Part shown: positions 11,973 to 22,127 of the stretch, piece by piece | How the letters are laid out: each line of letters starts with the position of its first letter | Numbering within the stretch: position 1 is the stretch's first letter | Assembly: GCF_018991925.1 (NCBI RefSeq) | Contig: NW_024738608.1 | Coordinates: forward strand, 2,360,787-2,424,786 | From: Homarus americanus | Lineage: Eukaryota > Arthropoda > Malacostraca > Decapoda > Nephropidae | Direction: 5' to 3' | DNA: 64,000 bases | Position numbers and translations under genes: made by a program | Notes under the pieces: model-generated | Told to the model about the DNA's origin: nothing | The model's input: the letters and a program-made list of their open reading frames with translations, nothing else | The model's database searches: none

Positions 11973-12723
11973 TCCCTACGCCCAGGGCTTGGGTGCCACT
12001 GGCCGTATCTCCCACGTGGGGTAAATCAAGAAAAATCAACTTTTCCAAAAGTAACTTTTAACCTTTTTAATTGATAAAACAATAAAAAATAAGTAAGAAA
12101 AAATATATATTGACCATCTAGAAACAGTGTTGCTTTGACGGCTAACATTCGTGGTCACTACGCACTTAGTGGCCATTTTCTGCTTGCCTTTGTGTCCAGG
12201 ATGGCCAGTAGTGCATATATTTACTGATCATAATACTTATTTCCTATAAATAATTAATTTAGAATATTTTATTTGCATTATTTTTCATAAAAAAGTGCTT
12301 GGCAACACACACGCAGTCTGTCACCAGGCTGTCTGGCTGTCTTTGTGTTTGGTAGAGCAAGTAATGCATATAAATGATTATCGGAATACTAATTTCACAA
12401 ATAAATAGGTTTATAACATAATCATAGCATTATTTTCCATTAATACTACACTACAATACAACTACAGTACACTACTTTTAGCAATATTACTTTGATACAA
12501 CATGATAAAATGGACAAACAATGAAAATGAAACAAATAAAAGTAGGTACTTACATTCAGGAAGTTTCCCTGTGGCCGAGCGTGTGGTGTGACAGGCAAAT
12601 AGTAACATTGGAAACTGATAACCCACGCTGGGCATTCGAACAATGCCGAGAAAAGGCGCGCGTTCCGGAACGTCAGCCGAGGCGCCCTAGATGGACATTC
12701 TGGAACGTCAACTGAGGTAGGGG
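11973..12723. mobile_element. Possible piggyBac-like MITE
   Basis: TTAA occurs at both ends (11969-11972, 12724-12727), with short inverted ends TCCCTACG and GTAGGGG. There is no coding capacity. TTAA targets and CCCT-type ends fit piggyBac-like elements, but the terminal match is only about 7 bp and further similarity is weak. Confidence 0.35.
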
Positions 12724-12795
12724 TTAAGAGAGGGATGATACTAATGTAACTTTAACTGACCTGTAAGGACTGTAGGAGTCAATGTGAATTAAATA

Positions 12796-13663
12796 CAGTA
12801 TGCCCAGACAATTTGCAGATTTTTATTTCACGGTCCTCTATTATTTGCGGATGAAACCCTGGATGTACCTAAGAATGTCTGTGGGTAGTTTAAAGTTGCC
12901 AGCTTTTTCGCGGCCAGGACAGGGAGCCATTTGTTCTAGAGACAGTAATTTCCTTTACCTGTATTGTATATACAGTCTCTCCTCGACTTACGACAGGTTC
13001 CGTCCCGACGACCAGGTCGAAAGTCAAATTGGTTGTAAGTCGAAAATGCATAAGTAATACGTACAGAAATTCTAAAATGGGTGTCTCTTTTTCTTCTCGG
13101 CACCACAAGAACTCTCACTTTTACGCTTGCCAGCCATTTTAAAGGGAATTACAAACAAAAATTTTGTCAGTACACAGCGCGGTCACTAACGTCGGTACTA
13201 GAAAATACGTAATTTGAAAAATATTTTATACGACATCGGCGGTCATATGTCTGGGTTGTTGTAAGTCGAGGAGTACCTGTGTAAGTGTGTGTGTATACAC
13301 ACACAAAACACATACAGATAAATAATACTGTAATGGGAAAATCCTCTCACAAATAATCAGAAACAAATGTAGTACAGTATTAAAAATGTTGAGTCTACCT
13401 TCAAGTGTACTCAGTGCTATATTAATAACAAAACACAGAGTATACTTGAGGATAGACTCAATATTTTTGACACACACACACACGCACACACATACATATA
13501 TATACAATACAGGTATAAGAAATAATTGTCCTAAGGACAAACGCTTAAAAGGAATATAAATTTTTTTGTACACAAATAAAATGTAACCCCCCCCCCCCTG
13601 TCAGCAAATGTTATTCGCGGCCATTTTGAGAACCTAACCCCCGTGAATTTGAAGGGCATACTG
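12796..13663. mobile_element. Pogo-type MITE (AATTCGCGG family), copy 3, with nested MITE
   Basis: Left end CAGTATGCCCAGACAATTTG after TA; right end GAATTTGAAGGGCATACTG before TA. It contains the family's CCTGGATGTACCTAAGAATG segment and the central (GT)n/(CA)n hairpin. It is interrupted by 12973-13279. Confidence 0.85.
12973..13279. mobile_element. Pogo-type MITE (CGACTTACGACC family), copy 3
   Basis: Starts CAGTCTCTCCTCGACTTACG and ends CGTAAGTCGAGGAGTACCTG. The left flank is TA; the right flank reads TG. It is inserted exactly in the central hairpin of the older MITE 12796-13663. Confidence 0.85.
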
Positions 13664-13811
13664 TACATCCATATCTGAAAAATAATTATCTGTATGGAAA
13701 TTTATAATCTCATCAAAGCCCTACCTGAGATGTGAAGGTGTGTGACTTTTTTGTTTTTGTCTTTTATCCCATCAAATAGTTTACTCTTTTAATTTACTGC
13801 ATCTTTTCCAG

Positions 13812-13941
13812 GTCCTGGGAGACTGTGGGAAACAGACCGACTTTCTATACTTTTGCCCATCGAGGTCGAGCACTAAGCCCTAACTACACACCACCCAAAT
13901 CTAAAAGTTTGTTGGATAATGTAGAAAATATCACAACCTAG
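13812..13941 (+). CDS. EMC5: EMC5/MMGT1, exon 4 (terminal)
   Basis: The acceptor is CATCTTTTCCAG before 13812. The first base G completes the exon 3/4 Lys codon. Then come SWETVGNRPTFYTFAHRGRA and 22 more residues to a TAG at 13939-13941. The W-x-T-x-x-N-x-P-(T/S)-F-Y-x-F-x-H-R-G-R block is the signature cytosolic C-terminus of EMC5/MMGT1. Joined to the other three exons, the protein is 121 residues, close to the 131 of human MMGT1. No other EMC5 copy is seen in the window. Confidence 0.93.
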
Positions 13942-15290
13942 TGATGATGGTGTTTGCAAAGGAAAGATTTTTTATGGAATTGTATATGATTTTTTTTTTT
14001 TTTTGAACCATGTTTGTGTTTTTGGAGTACAGTGATGCACCGCTTGCATACAGCCACATCAAGAAGTAATAGCATTAGTTGGTAAATTTAGTACAGTACT
14101 GTAACATTCAGCTGGTGGAATCAGACCTTTCTTGTTTTAATTTTGAGGAATCAGAAGTCAAACCTCCAAGTCACAAGCCATAGATTAAAAGGATTTTCTT
14201 GGTAGATATTAAGGCATCTACAGTGTATTGAAATGTATCATTATGTATATTATTTGTAATCATTCATGAATTAAATGAAAAAATTGAGCAATTGCTTATT
14301 TATTATTGTTGATATTTCATGTTTTAGAAACTATTGTAGTAGTAAGTCAGGAAATTAATAGATCTTATTAATAATAATGACTTAATTTCTTTCAATTTTT
14401 TCTTCGTTTCTCAGTTTGTTATTCATCCTCATTCAAGAGTTAAAGTCTTATCTTTTTTTTTCTCATTAGTTTAGATTGTTCAAAGTGTTACTCATCTTCA
14501 TTCAAGAGTTAAAGGCTATCACCATGCAGACTTATTATTATAACTACAGTTCTATTAAACTGTTGACAAATTGAAAATTGCATGAAATTAGATGTAGTAC
14601 AGTACAATATTTATAATTGTGATGTACGTATCCTATTCCCAATTTTCACCTGAAAGTCAGTTTGTTTTCTGACAAAATCTGCTGTGTATTGTGATGATGT
14701 GAATCTATCTTTCACTTAGAACACATTTTAACAGCATTTTACTGACAGGACAACACCAACAATACCCTTTTGTTATGAACTGGACTCGCAGGCAAAAATT
14801 TGGCTTAAAGGGCATCGATACAGTAAAATATCTACTTAAATCAATTCAGACATTGTCTTTTGTTCAAATGTGTTTTTATGATGGGCTAATCTACTTTGAA
14901 GAAGACAACAATAATACTAAAGATGCATGGTAATAACAGTTAAGCTTGAACTGTGTCAAAGCATTAAGACTTCTGATGGAAATATTTGGTGTTTGATAGT
15001 TACAGCTTGATATCATAATTAGTAATTCATATTTTTCTTTCAAAAGAAATTTAGTAAGTCAACTTAGGAAATTAATTTTAATTACTTTTATGGCACTGTA
15101 TTTATGTTACCTGGAAGTTTATATTACAATTGTTAGAAACATATAATTATGTCAATACCTATAATCTTTTTTACTTCTAACCCTCTCAATTATTTATACT
15201 GTATACTGTACTCTGTACTGTACTGTCTTTATTAATTTATTTCCAGTGAAATGAGGAGTAGTTGCATGAACACTCACAAAAAACTGCAGT
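13942..15290. other. EMC5 3' UTR and intergenic sequence
   Basis: AT-rich, non-coding. ATTAAA near 14271 is a possible polyadenylation signal for EMC5. Otherwise I see no repeats or genes until the transposon at 15301. Confidence 0.35.
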
Positions 15291-15300
15291 ACAGTGTATT
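15291..15300. repeat. 10-bp target-site duplication, left copy
   Basis: ACAGTGTATT abuts the element end AGGGGGCAG. The identical decamer follows the other end at 18859-18868. Confidence 0.88.
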
Positions 15301-15321
15301 AGGGGGCAGGGAAAAAACACT

Positions 15322-15327
15322 TTTATT
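15322..15327 (-). promoter_or_regulatory. Polyadenylation signal of the transposon gene
   Basis: The minus strand reads AATAAA here, about 240 bp past the stop codon and only about 20 bp from the element end, inside the terminal inverted repeat. This is well placed to end the transposase mRNA. Confidence 0.5.
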
Positions 15328-15566
15328 TGAGTTGCAGGCTGCACTTTTCAGGCATCGTTTGTATGGCTGTAACAAACACCTGTGCAAAATTTCATGCCAT
15401 TTCATGCATACTTACCCTGCCGCATCGCGAACGACTTTTTGTCAACTTTTAGTGTATACCAAAAATTAGGTGTCATTTAATGTTTTCCAGGATAATGATA
15501 AATTTTACATGGGTGACATCGATTTAATTCACATGTTATTTTACAGGTACACCGTATAGAAAATCA

Positions 15567-17963
15567 TTACAAGTTCATATTGAAATTCTTTTTTGTGCGG
15601 AACCTTGGCATCATTTTCCTAGACAATAATCTTTGCCTAATATATCCATCTCTCGATTCGTATCCCGTCACTTCAGTGCAAGCTTCAGTCATCACTTTTA
15701 TGCCTCTCTCGACCGCCTGAGTGCTGTTTGGCCACTTGGGCACCACTAATGGTGTCTCAAGAATGTCATTAACCTGTAGATTTGACAGAGAAGCAATGTA
15801 AGGAGGCTCAGTCTTGAGTTCATTCCTCCAGTTAATCATGGGATGATAGTTTTTTGCTTGCCACTTTAGTTTCGGAGTCACCACCTTTCTCATGTTGACT
15901 ACAGGAGGCACATCCTCATTCCCATCTCCATCTTTACCCTCCTCATCAGTATAGTTTAACAAATTCTCGTCAACAGCAGCATCAGAATCTTCCTCCTCCT
16001 CTTCAGATCTGCCAGTGCATTCTTCCTTTTGCTGATTCTCCTCTCTAATTTTTCTTATCATTGAGACAGCTTTTTCTCGAACAGTCATGTCCTCATCTGC
16101 ACACATACCAAGAAGAAGTTGATCTGTGTGGGCGAAGTATGCATTTCTCTGAACAGCCTTCTTCACTATCGTCTCCTCCTCACTATTCAGGTGTTTCATA
16201 TATAGCAGGGACTGGAATACGTTCCTTGAGCCGTGTGTTACGTAAGGGTGTATCTTGATGTAAAACCACATTGGAGCACTGAACTTTATTATTGTAATGA
16301 CAATTCTTTTCAACTCATGGCTGGGTCTTGATGTTGCTACATACAGCCTGAGGATTCTACTCCATAAGGTGTTCCACCTTGACACACAGGGAGGACCTGG
16401 CTCAATAGCAGCCAAGTCATCTTCAACAACACCTGTGATAACTCCTTTACAAATCCTATACAGGTATTTCTGATCCCAGGACAGATCTTTCTCCACTTCA
16501 TCATTAAACACAGGGAAATCAGGGAAACTGACTGGCTGGAAGGCGACAACTGGAAGCTCAGACAAAGACTCCTTGATCTGCTTTCCAATGGGACCACGCC
16601 AATGCTCAGGACCACTTGGTTTACCATCATAGTGATAAAAAACTGCGCGGAAAGGCAGCTCATTTCCGTGAAGCTGACATATGAAATAATGGAGCGGGTG
16701 ACCAAGTAACATTTCAAGATGATGAATGACTCCATTTTCTGATCCTACATTTACATTGGTTCCATCACAACCAACACACACAATGGGCTGCTGGGTTAGA
16801 TTTTTCTCCACCAGAAACTCGTGAATAGTTTTGGCAATCTGCTTTCCGTGTCCAGTCTTGGGAGTCACATGTGTGAGATATTCATTGCCAGGCTCAACCA
16901 TGATGACATAATGATCTTTCACCATCATCCTCGAACTCCATTTCTCGGTCTTCTCATTCTTTATCATCACACGAGTGGCGGTCTTCTTACCATCAAAATA
17001 GAGTGACGTCAAATTATCTAAACTAGCCATCTCAATTTCTTGCCTCTTAAATCGGTATTTTTGTCTCGCATCCCGCAGCTTATGTGGTCCAATAACCTGA
17101 CTCTTGTCATCCTTTGTGATAATGCCATAGTCAGTTAAGGTGGCAGTAGCAATGGCAGCTCCAGCATAATCACTAATCAAGTATCGGTCACAAGCGGCAG
17201 CCAGTGTAGGGAGTCTTGTCCGGTTCTGTGAACTGGTGTCTGTCAGAGCCCTTGGATCAGGGACAAAATCAGCATCAGTATTGACGAGAGGAATATCTCT
17301 TGAATCATCTGAATTATCCTCAACATAAGGAATATCTCCAGCTACCAGATATCTATGTTTATGCTCAAGCTGTCTCCTAACTCTGTCCGCATCATGCTTC
17401 TCTCTTGCCTTCACTCTGTCCCACATCTTCGTCACTTTCATGTCAACCCCTGCAATCTTCATCTTCCTATCACCCCGCTGGTCAAGGAGAAACTGCACCT
17501 CACGTTTGGGAACTTTTATAACACAATTACATGCCAGGTGATATCCGTCACACTCCTTAACTATGCACCTCACATCCTGACAGGAGGCAAGGGGACAATA
17601 ACAGCTACAGATATCAAACAACTCTTTCATTTCTACCTGAAATGCAGCTTTTTTGCCTACATTCTTGTTCTTATTTAGTTCAATTCCTCTACTGTACAAT
17701 TTTCTCAACCTTTCCTCAATATTTTTTTGGCTAAGAAGAGGAACATTCTGCCTATCTCCAATTGCTTTTTCCCATATTTGTGAACAGTCCTGGGCGGCCA
17801 TCTTTATAATCATTGAGACATCTGCAAACTTTCCGTCATCACATTTATATCGCCAGCAGTTCTTTAACATCTCGCCTTTCGAGGGAAGCTTGTCCACTGG
17901 AAGAACACTTGCAGAGCCAAACAATGCATGATCTGTGGCTGCCCTCGTTAATACAGTAGCCAT
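15567..17963 (-). CDS. DDE-type transposase of unrecognised superfamily (798 aa)
   Basis: Single exon ORF starting MATVLTRAATDHALFG. Residues 30-90 form a helical region (W-x-Y-K...I-W-E-K-A). Residues 119-147 hold eight cysteines (C119, C121, C123, C128, C133, C138, C145, C147), probably a zinc-binding DNA-recognition module, followed by KVPKREVQFLLDQRG. The catalytic-looking core has LYFDGKKT (D324), CVGCDGTNVNVG (D400), then FICQLHGNE, a C-x-x-H motif (C429, H432) as in hAT, Mutator, P and Kolobok transposases. A long, mostly helical insertion with an acidic stretch (poly-E/D) follows, and TQAVERGIKVMTEACTE supplies a candidate third acid (E752), positioned like the hAT C-terminal Glu. The ending SRDGYIRQRLLSRKMMPRF looks conserved. 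I have seen related multicopy 'uncharacterized' arthropod proteins, but know no firm name. Its position inside matched terminal repeats argues for a transposase, not a host gene. Confidence 0.85.
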   Translation of the reverse strand: MATVLTRAATDHALFGSASVLPVDKLPSKGEMLKNCWRYKCDDGKFADVSMIIKMAAQDCSQIWEKAIGDRQNVPLLSQKNIEERLRKLYSRGIELNKNKNVGKKAAFQVEMKELFDICSCYCPLASCQDVRCIVKECDGYHLACNCVIKVPKREVQFLLDQRGDRKMKIAGVDMKVTKMWDRVKAREKHDADRVRRQLEHKHRYLVAGDIPYVEDNSDDSRDIPLVNTDADFVPDPRALTDTSSQNRTRLPTLAAACDRYLISDYAGAAIATATLTDYGIITKDDKSQVIGPHKLRDARQKYRFKRQEIEMASLDNLTSLYFDGKKTATRVMIKNEKTEKWSSRMMVKDHYVIMVEPGNEYLTHVTPKTGHGKQIAKTIHEFLVEKNLTQQPIVCVGCDGTNVNVGSENGVIHHLEMLLGHPLHYFICQLHGNELPFRAVFYHYDGKPSGPEHWRGPIGKQIKESLSELPVVAFQPVSFPDFPVFNDEVEKDLSWDQKYLYRICKGVITGVVEDDLAAIEPGPPCVSRWNTLWSRILRLYVATSRPSHELKRIVITIIKFSAPMWFYIKIHPYVTHGSRNVFQSLLYMKHLNSEEETIVKKAVQRNAYFAHTDQLLLGMCADEDMTVREKAVSMIRKIREENQQKEECTGRSEEEEEDSDAAVDENLLNYTDEEGKDGDGNEDVPPVVNMRKVVTPKLKWQAKNYHPMINWRNELKTEPPYIASLSNLQVNDILETPLVVPKWPNSTQAVERGIKVMTEACTEVTGYESRDGYIRQRLLSRKMMPRFRTKKNFNMNL

Positions 17964-17988
17964 CTTGATAGCAAATTGATCAGATCAC

Positions 17989-18372
17989 CTGAAAAGAAAA
18001 AGAAAAAGTTAGTTATTAGAGCAATTTCTGAAAACACATCATCAATAGGCTTCTTGTGCATTAGTAAATAACGCCAAAATTAGTTAATCAGATATATAAT
18101 GTAGCCTAATTCAAATAAATGAAAATGGAAAGTATGTAACTAGTACTGTGCCGCCAACTTGCCCCATTTTTGTTGAGCCAACTTGTCCCAGCCGTACCAG
18201 TGATCATAAATAAATTATTTTGGTATATATCAAGAAGCCTAACATGAACTGTTTCATGGATAAACAATCCTTAAGCGCTAAGTTGAATTATGGCTAAATT
18301 GGATACTACAGTACTTGTCTATAACCTCACACATGTTACAGCAAACCTTATAAGAGAATAAAATTTACTTAC
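17989..18372 (-). other. 5' UTR intron of the transposase gene
   Basis: On the minus strand a donor TG|GTAAGT (first intron base 18372) and an acceptor CTTTTTCTTTTCAG (last intron base 17989) bracket 384 bp. The start ATG follows 26 nt after the acceptor, so the first exon is non-coding. Both sites are near-consensus and correctly ordered. Confidence 0.65.
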
Positions 18373-18858
18373 CAGCATCAAAATCAATTTTCCCCCACTC
18401 TAATCAAGACGTGCGGCGTCTCAGAATGACTGCTTATGGGTGACTGAGGAAGCACGTGGTGATCCTGCGGTGTGAACTGCTTAACGGTAACTATTTGAAT
18501 AATTTCAAGTGCGCCAACTTACCCAGGTCTCCCCTACATTACAGTACAGTAACACAACATTGAGAAATGAAATGAGAAAAGGCTGATAATCAATATAGAC
18601 ATAGCACCATACTCATCTGCAACAAGACAACTTAAATGAAATAAGAGATATGAAAAAAAAGTTGATAAACACTGAACAGAACATTGCACCGCCACAGCGG
18701 CTGTTTGGCTAGTACTGTAGGTAAATTTAAAAATTTCAATAGAAAATGCAGCAGACTAAACCTCGACATATCAGCTTCAAATTTGGCATGGAGTCTTAGA
18801 TATGTATAAGGAACAATGCCTGAAGAGTGCAGCTTTGAGCAAAATTTCACTGCCCCCT

Positions 18859-18868
18859 ACAGTGTATT
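18859..18868. repeat. 10-bp target-site duplication, right copy
   Basis: ACAGTGTATT immediately after CTGCCCCCT, identical to 15291-15300. The T before each decamer also matches, so the duplication could be read as 11 bp. Confidence 0.88.
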
Positions 18869-19210
18869 CACAAATTCATAATTAGTGTTGGGATGTGCCA
18901 ATAGAGTGGACCACAGTGAACATAAGAATATAAGGATGGAGGAAACTGTGGCGGGCCTATTGGCCCATACTAAGCAGTCCCATTACACCCAACCCCTATT
19001 GCTCATATATCCATCCAACCTATGTTTGAAGCTATCCAGCATATTCGAGTTAATGATGATATTTGGTAACTTGTTCCACTCATCCACTATATTTCCAAAC
19101 CAATGTTTACCTATTTCGCGCTTAAATCTAAATTTGTCAAATTTAAAACCATTGTTACGAGTTTGCTCCTGATTGTAATGTCCCCTTTGTTTAGCCTTGA
19201 CTTCCATTTA

Positions 19211-20072
19211 CAGGTAGTTCTGCTATAACGCGATAATTGTGTTCTTGTAAAATATCGTGTTATAGAAAATCGCGTAATAGAAATAACAGGGCTTATGGAG
19301 AAAATAGGGTTAGGTGCAGATTACTCGAAATCGAAAAAATTTAGTAGTTAGCCTAACACAAAGGATAGCACAGTCTAAATAAATGTTACATTCATATCTA
19401 ATAATGAAATCATACAGTAAATGTAACACTTTACTTGATGGGGGAGAAGGGTGATTTTGAGGTTGATAAAATCGAGCTTCTCTTCAAGTGTTATATCCTT
19501 TCTTTTACGATCATCACCGGGAATTCTATCACCAGAACGCTTCTTGTTGATATTCTTCTTTACTATATTCACAGTTAATACAGTGGGGTATGCTATAACG
19601 AACGGATCCTACTACGAATATTCCTATAACGAACGGTTTTACCTATAAAATTGAGAATGCTATAACGAACGAAACTCCTACAACGAACATTATTTAATTT
19701 TTTTTTTCTAATTTATTGTTTTTTTATTACAAATATTAATGATATTCTTTATTTCAGGGGTTTAGATGCATATTTATGCACTTTTTTACAATTTTTACAA
19801 TTTTATATTATATTTTTCAGTGTTAAGTGGTTGTATTTGGGGGCCTGGAACGGATTAATCCTGTAACGAACGAATGCTATAAGGAACAAGGTTCTAGAAC
19901 CAATTAGATTCGTTATAGCATGCCCCACTGTACCACAAAATTGGAGAAATAGTAAGCAAAAATCGCGTTATAGCAAACAAGCGTTCGCGTTATACAAATA
20001 TCGTTCCTAATTCATAAATCGCGTTAGAGCAAATTCGCGTTATCAAAACACGCGTTATAGCAGAACTCACTG
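19211..20072. mobile_element. Pogo-type MITE (GCTATAACGCG family)
   Basis: Ends CAGGTAGTTCTGCTATAACG and CGTTATAGCAGAACTCACTG, with TA duplicated. CGCGTTATAG-like words repeat many times inside both ends. The related CR1 copy at 60150-60160 keeps the uninterrupted site (CATTTATACACC), proving the insertion point. It contains the younger element 19581-19930. Confidence 0.9.
19581..19930. mobile_element. Pogo-type MITE (CTATAACGAACG family)
   Basis: 350 bp with ends CAGTGGGGTATGCTATAACG and TATAGCATGCCCCACTG, flanked by TA. CTATAACGAACG recurs internally. It is inserted in the MITE 19211-20072, with which it shares a similar but not identical terminal word. Confidence 0.88.
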
Positions 20073-20530
20073 TATACACCTCTACCATATCGCCTCTCAC
20101 TCTACGTCTCTCGAGGGAGTGCAAATTAAGATGCTTTAACTTGTCTCTGTACTCAAGGTTCCTAATGCCTGGGATTAATCTTGTCATTCTCCTCTGAATT
20201 CTTTCCAAGGATTCTATATCAATTCTGTAATGTGGTGACCAGAATTGAACTGCTTAATCCAAGTGAGGTCTCACAAGCGCAAGATATAGTTTTAGGATGA
20301 CCTTGCTAGAATTGTAACTAACAGTTCTTTGTATGAACCCAAGTACTTTATTAGCCTTGTTTCGAGCAAATACACGTTGTTTACTTGGCTTAAGATTCCT
20401 ACTTATCATTACTCCTAAATCTTTCACGCAGTCGGATTTCTCTATAACATCATTGTTCATCTGGTATCCGGTTACTCTGTTTACATCTAGACTGAGTACT
20501 TTGCATTTGTCCACATTGAATTTCATCTGC
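20073..20530 (-). pseudogene. CR1-like RT thumb/C-terminal domain fragment
   Basis: Minus-strand frames give KFNVDKCKVLSLDV, then EKSDCVKDLGVMISRNLKPS, then ERIQRRMTRLIPGIRNLEYR, HLNLHSLERRRVRGDM. This is the usual order of motifs after the RT active site in jockey/CR1 LINEs. Frames change at least twice, so it is not functional. Confidence 0.85.
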
Positions 20531-20763
20531 CATTTTTCAGACCATTCAAAAAATTTGTTTAGATCTTCCTGTAGTTTTGCGGAGTCCTCATCAGATTTTA
20601 ATTACTCACCCTATTTTAGTGTCATCCGCAAATTTACTTATGTTGCTGTCTATGCCGATATTTATGTTGTTTATGTATATAACAAATAATATGGTCCAAG
20701 TGCTGAGCTTTGGGGTATTACACTAGTGACGTTGCTCCAATCGGATTTAAAGTAGAGATATAC

Positions 20764-21322
20764 TGTAGAGTTACGTGAGATGTTTCTCCTCCATCCTGTG
20801 TGAGTGCGAATCTCCGGGGGTCACCATTTGTAGGGGTACGTGAGGCTATGTTGTCTAGCACTCAGGATGGGATGGATGGAAACTAGGTGGTGGTTTTCTT
20901 ATATAAAATATATTATGTACAAGACAGTCTGGTGCTGGAGATGCCGTGTGGTGAGAAGCTTGCTCATGAGACACGTTCAGTGAGTATCGTGCTTGAGGAG
21001 GTATCTGTGCAGGAGCTTTGTTAGAGGAGATGTTGCATGTTGCTGTCCTCCAGGTTGAATGAGAGCTGGAGGACAGTGAGGAGCTTGCTCGGAGGAGGTG
21101 TTGCGTGTTCAGGAACTTAGGGCAGAATGCCTCTCAATGGTGAGACTGAGAGCTTAGTATATACACAGCAGCGGGAAGTAAACCCCTGGAACTCACCGGT
21201 TGATGGGCTCTGTTGCTAGGGCAAACGTCGCAGGTGGCGACCCCCGTGAGCAGCTCGCTGCTTGCTAGGATACTGTCGCATTGGAATGCGGCTATGCAGT
21301 TGTAGGGGAGAGATCCACTACA
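20764..21322 (-). mobile_element. LTR retrotransposon remnant inserted in the CR1 copy
   Basis: It begins with a 22-bp scrap of LTR (TGTAGAGTTACGTGAGATG), then about 45 bp of internal sequence and the primer-binding region (minus strand TGGTGACCCCCGGAG), then a complete LTR 20829-21322 starting TGTAGGGG and ending TCCACTACA. A 4-bp duplication ATAC flanks it (20760-20763, 21323-21326). The CR1 copy at 63150 shows the unoccupied site GAGATATACCACATC. One LTR has been almost entirely deleted. Confidence 0.82.
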
Positions 21323-21758
21323 ATACCACATCATAATTGTGCCCTTTGTCCACCATTTCGAGAACAGTTGAAAAGAATGTTAATAGATTAGTTAGACATG
21401 AACGCCCACTTGTGAAGCCATGTTGGGAATCATTGATCAATTTGTACTTCTCCAAGTGATTTTGAATAGAGTTTGAAATTATTGCTTCCAGTAATTTGCC
21501 GACAATTGATGTTAAACTGATTGGACGGTAGTTAGAGGATAGTGATCTATCTCCCTTCTTGAAAATCAGTATTGCATTCGCTATCCTCCAGGATTCTGGT
21601 ACTACACCTGTTTTTAAGGACATGTTAAACAACTTTGCTAAGGGCATACTAAGTTCTTCCTTACATTCCTTTACTACTTTGGCAAATATCTCATCGGGAC
21701 CTGGTGACTTATTGGGCTTTAGTTTGTCTATTTGCCTACTAACATCATTACTGGTCAC
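21318..21758 (-). pseudogene. CR1-like reverse transcriptase core fragment
   Basis: Open for 146 codons: KLKPNKSPGPDEI, then ESWRIANAILIFKKGDRSLS, SNYRPISLTSIVGKLLEAII, NDSQHGFTSGRSCLTNLL. These are the fingers and early palm blocks of LINE reverse transcriptase. The frame stops before the FADD-type active site because of the LTR insertion and a local deletion. Confidence 0.9.
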
Positions 21759-21810
21759 TACTATCTCGCTTAATCTATTTTCTTCACTAACTGTATTTGA
21801 AGGAAAATGT

Positions 21811-22001
21811 GTTGTCTATGGTAGACCCTGCAGCCACATGGCATCACAAAAATTTTGACCAAGTCCCAGGTTGCTAATCTAACTTTCTGCCTCATTTACA
21901 CACAATTGCAGGGTCTCAATTGTTTCTCTTACTATTGACAACACAACATACATATATTGTTTCTCACTTTTTTTTTTTCATTTTGTATTTCTTTATGGTT
22001 C

Positions 22002-22048
<47 letters not shown>

Positions 22049-22127
22049 ATTTTCGTCCCCCAGGCCCCGATGTGGGTCAGTGACCTGTGCCTGGGTGGGC
22101 TAATCCCCGTAAAAAAAAAAAAAAAAG
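21811..22127. mobile_element. Insertion of unknown type in the CR1 linker
   Basis: The CR1 protein reads IPKAPTFPSNTVSEEN across this site if the segment is removed, so about 317 bp are inserted. The segment has (ATT)n at 22006-22046, a block CCCCAGGCCCCGATGTGGGT, and a poly-A run against the right junction. That suggests a SINE or a small retroposed piece. No tRNA promoter boxes are obvious. Confidence 0.5.

Larger units (their letters stand above)
15301..18858 (-). mobile_element. Intact DNA transposon, unrecognised superfamily
   Basis: This 3,558-bp element begins AGGGGGCAG and ends CTGCCCCCT (perfect 9-bp inverted ends). The terminal inverted repeat continues imperfectly for about 50-60 bp, sharing CTGCACTTTTCAGGCAT on the left and, reverse-complemented, CTGCACTCTTCAGGCAT on the right. 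It is bounded by a perfect 10-bp duplication. On the minus strand it carries a 5' leader exon, a 384-bp intron (17989-18372), a 798-codon uninterrupted ORF (15567-17963) and an AATAAA inside the distal terminal repeat. A 10-bp duplication is longer than the 8 bp of hAT or P and the TTAA of Kolobok; it falls in the Mutator-like range. The protein has a C-x-x-H motif shared by several of these groups. Intact ends and ORF suggest recent activity. Confidence 0.88.
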
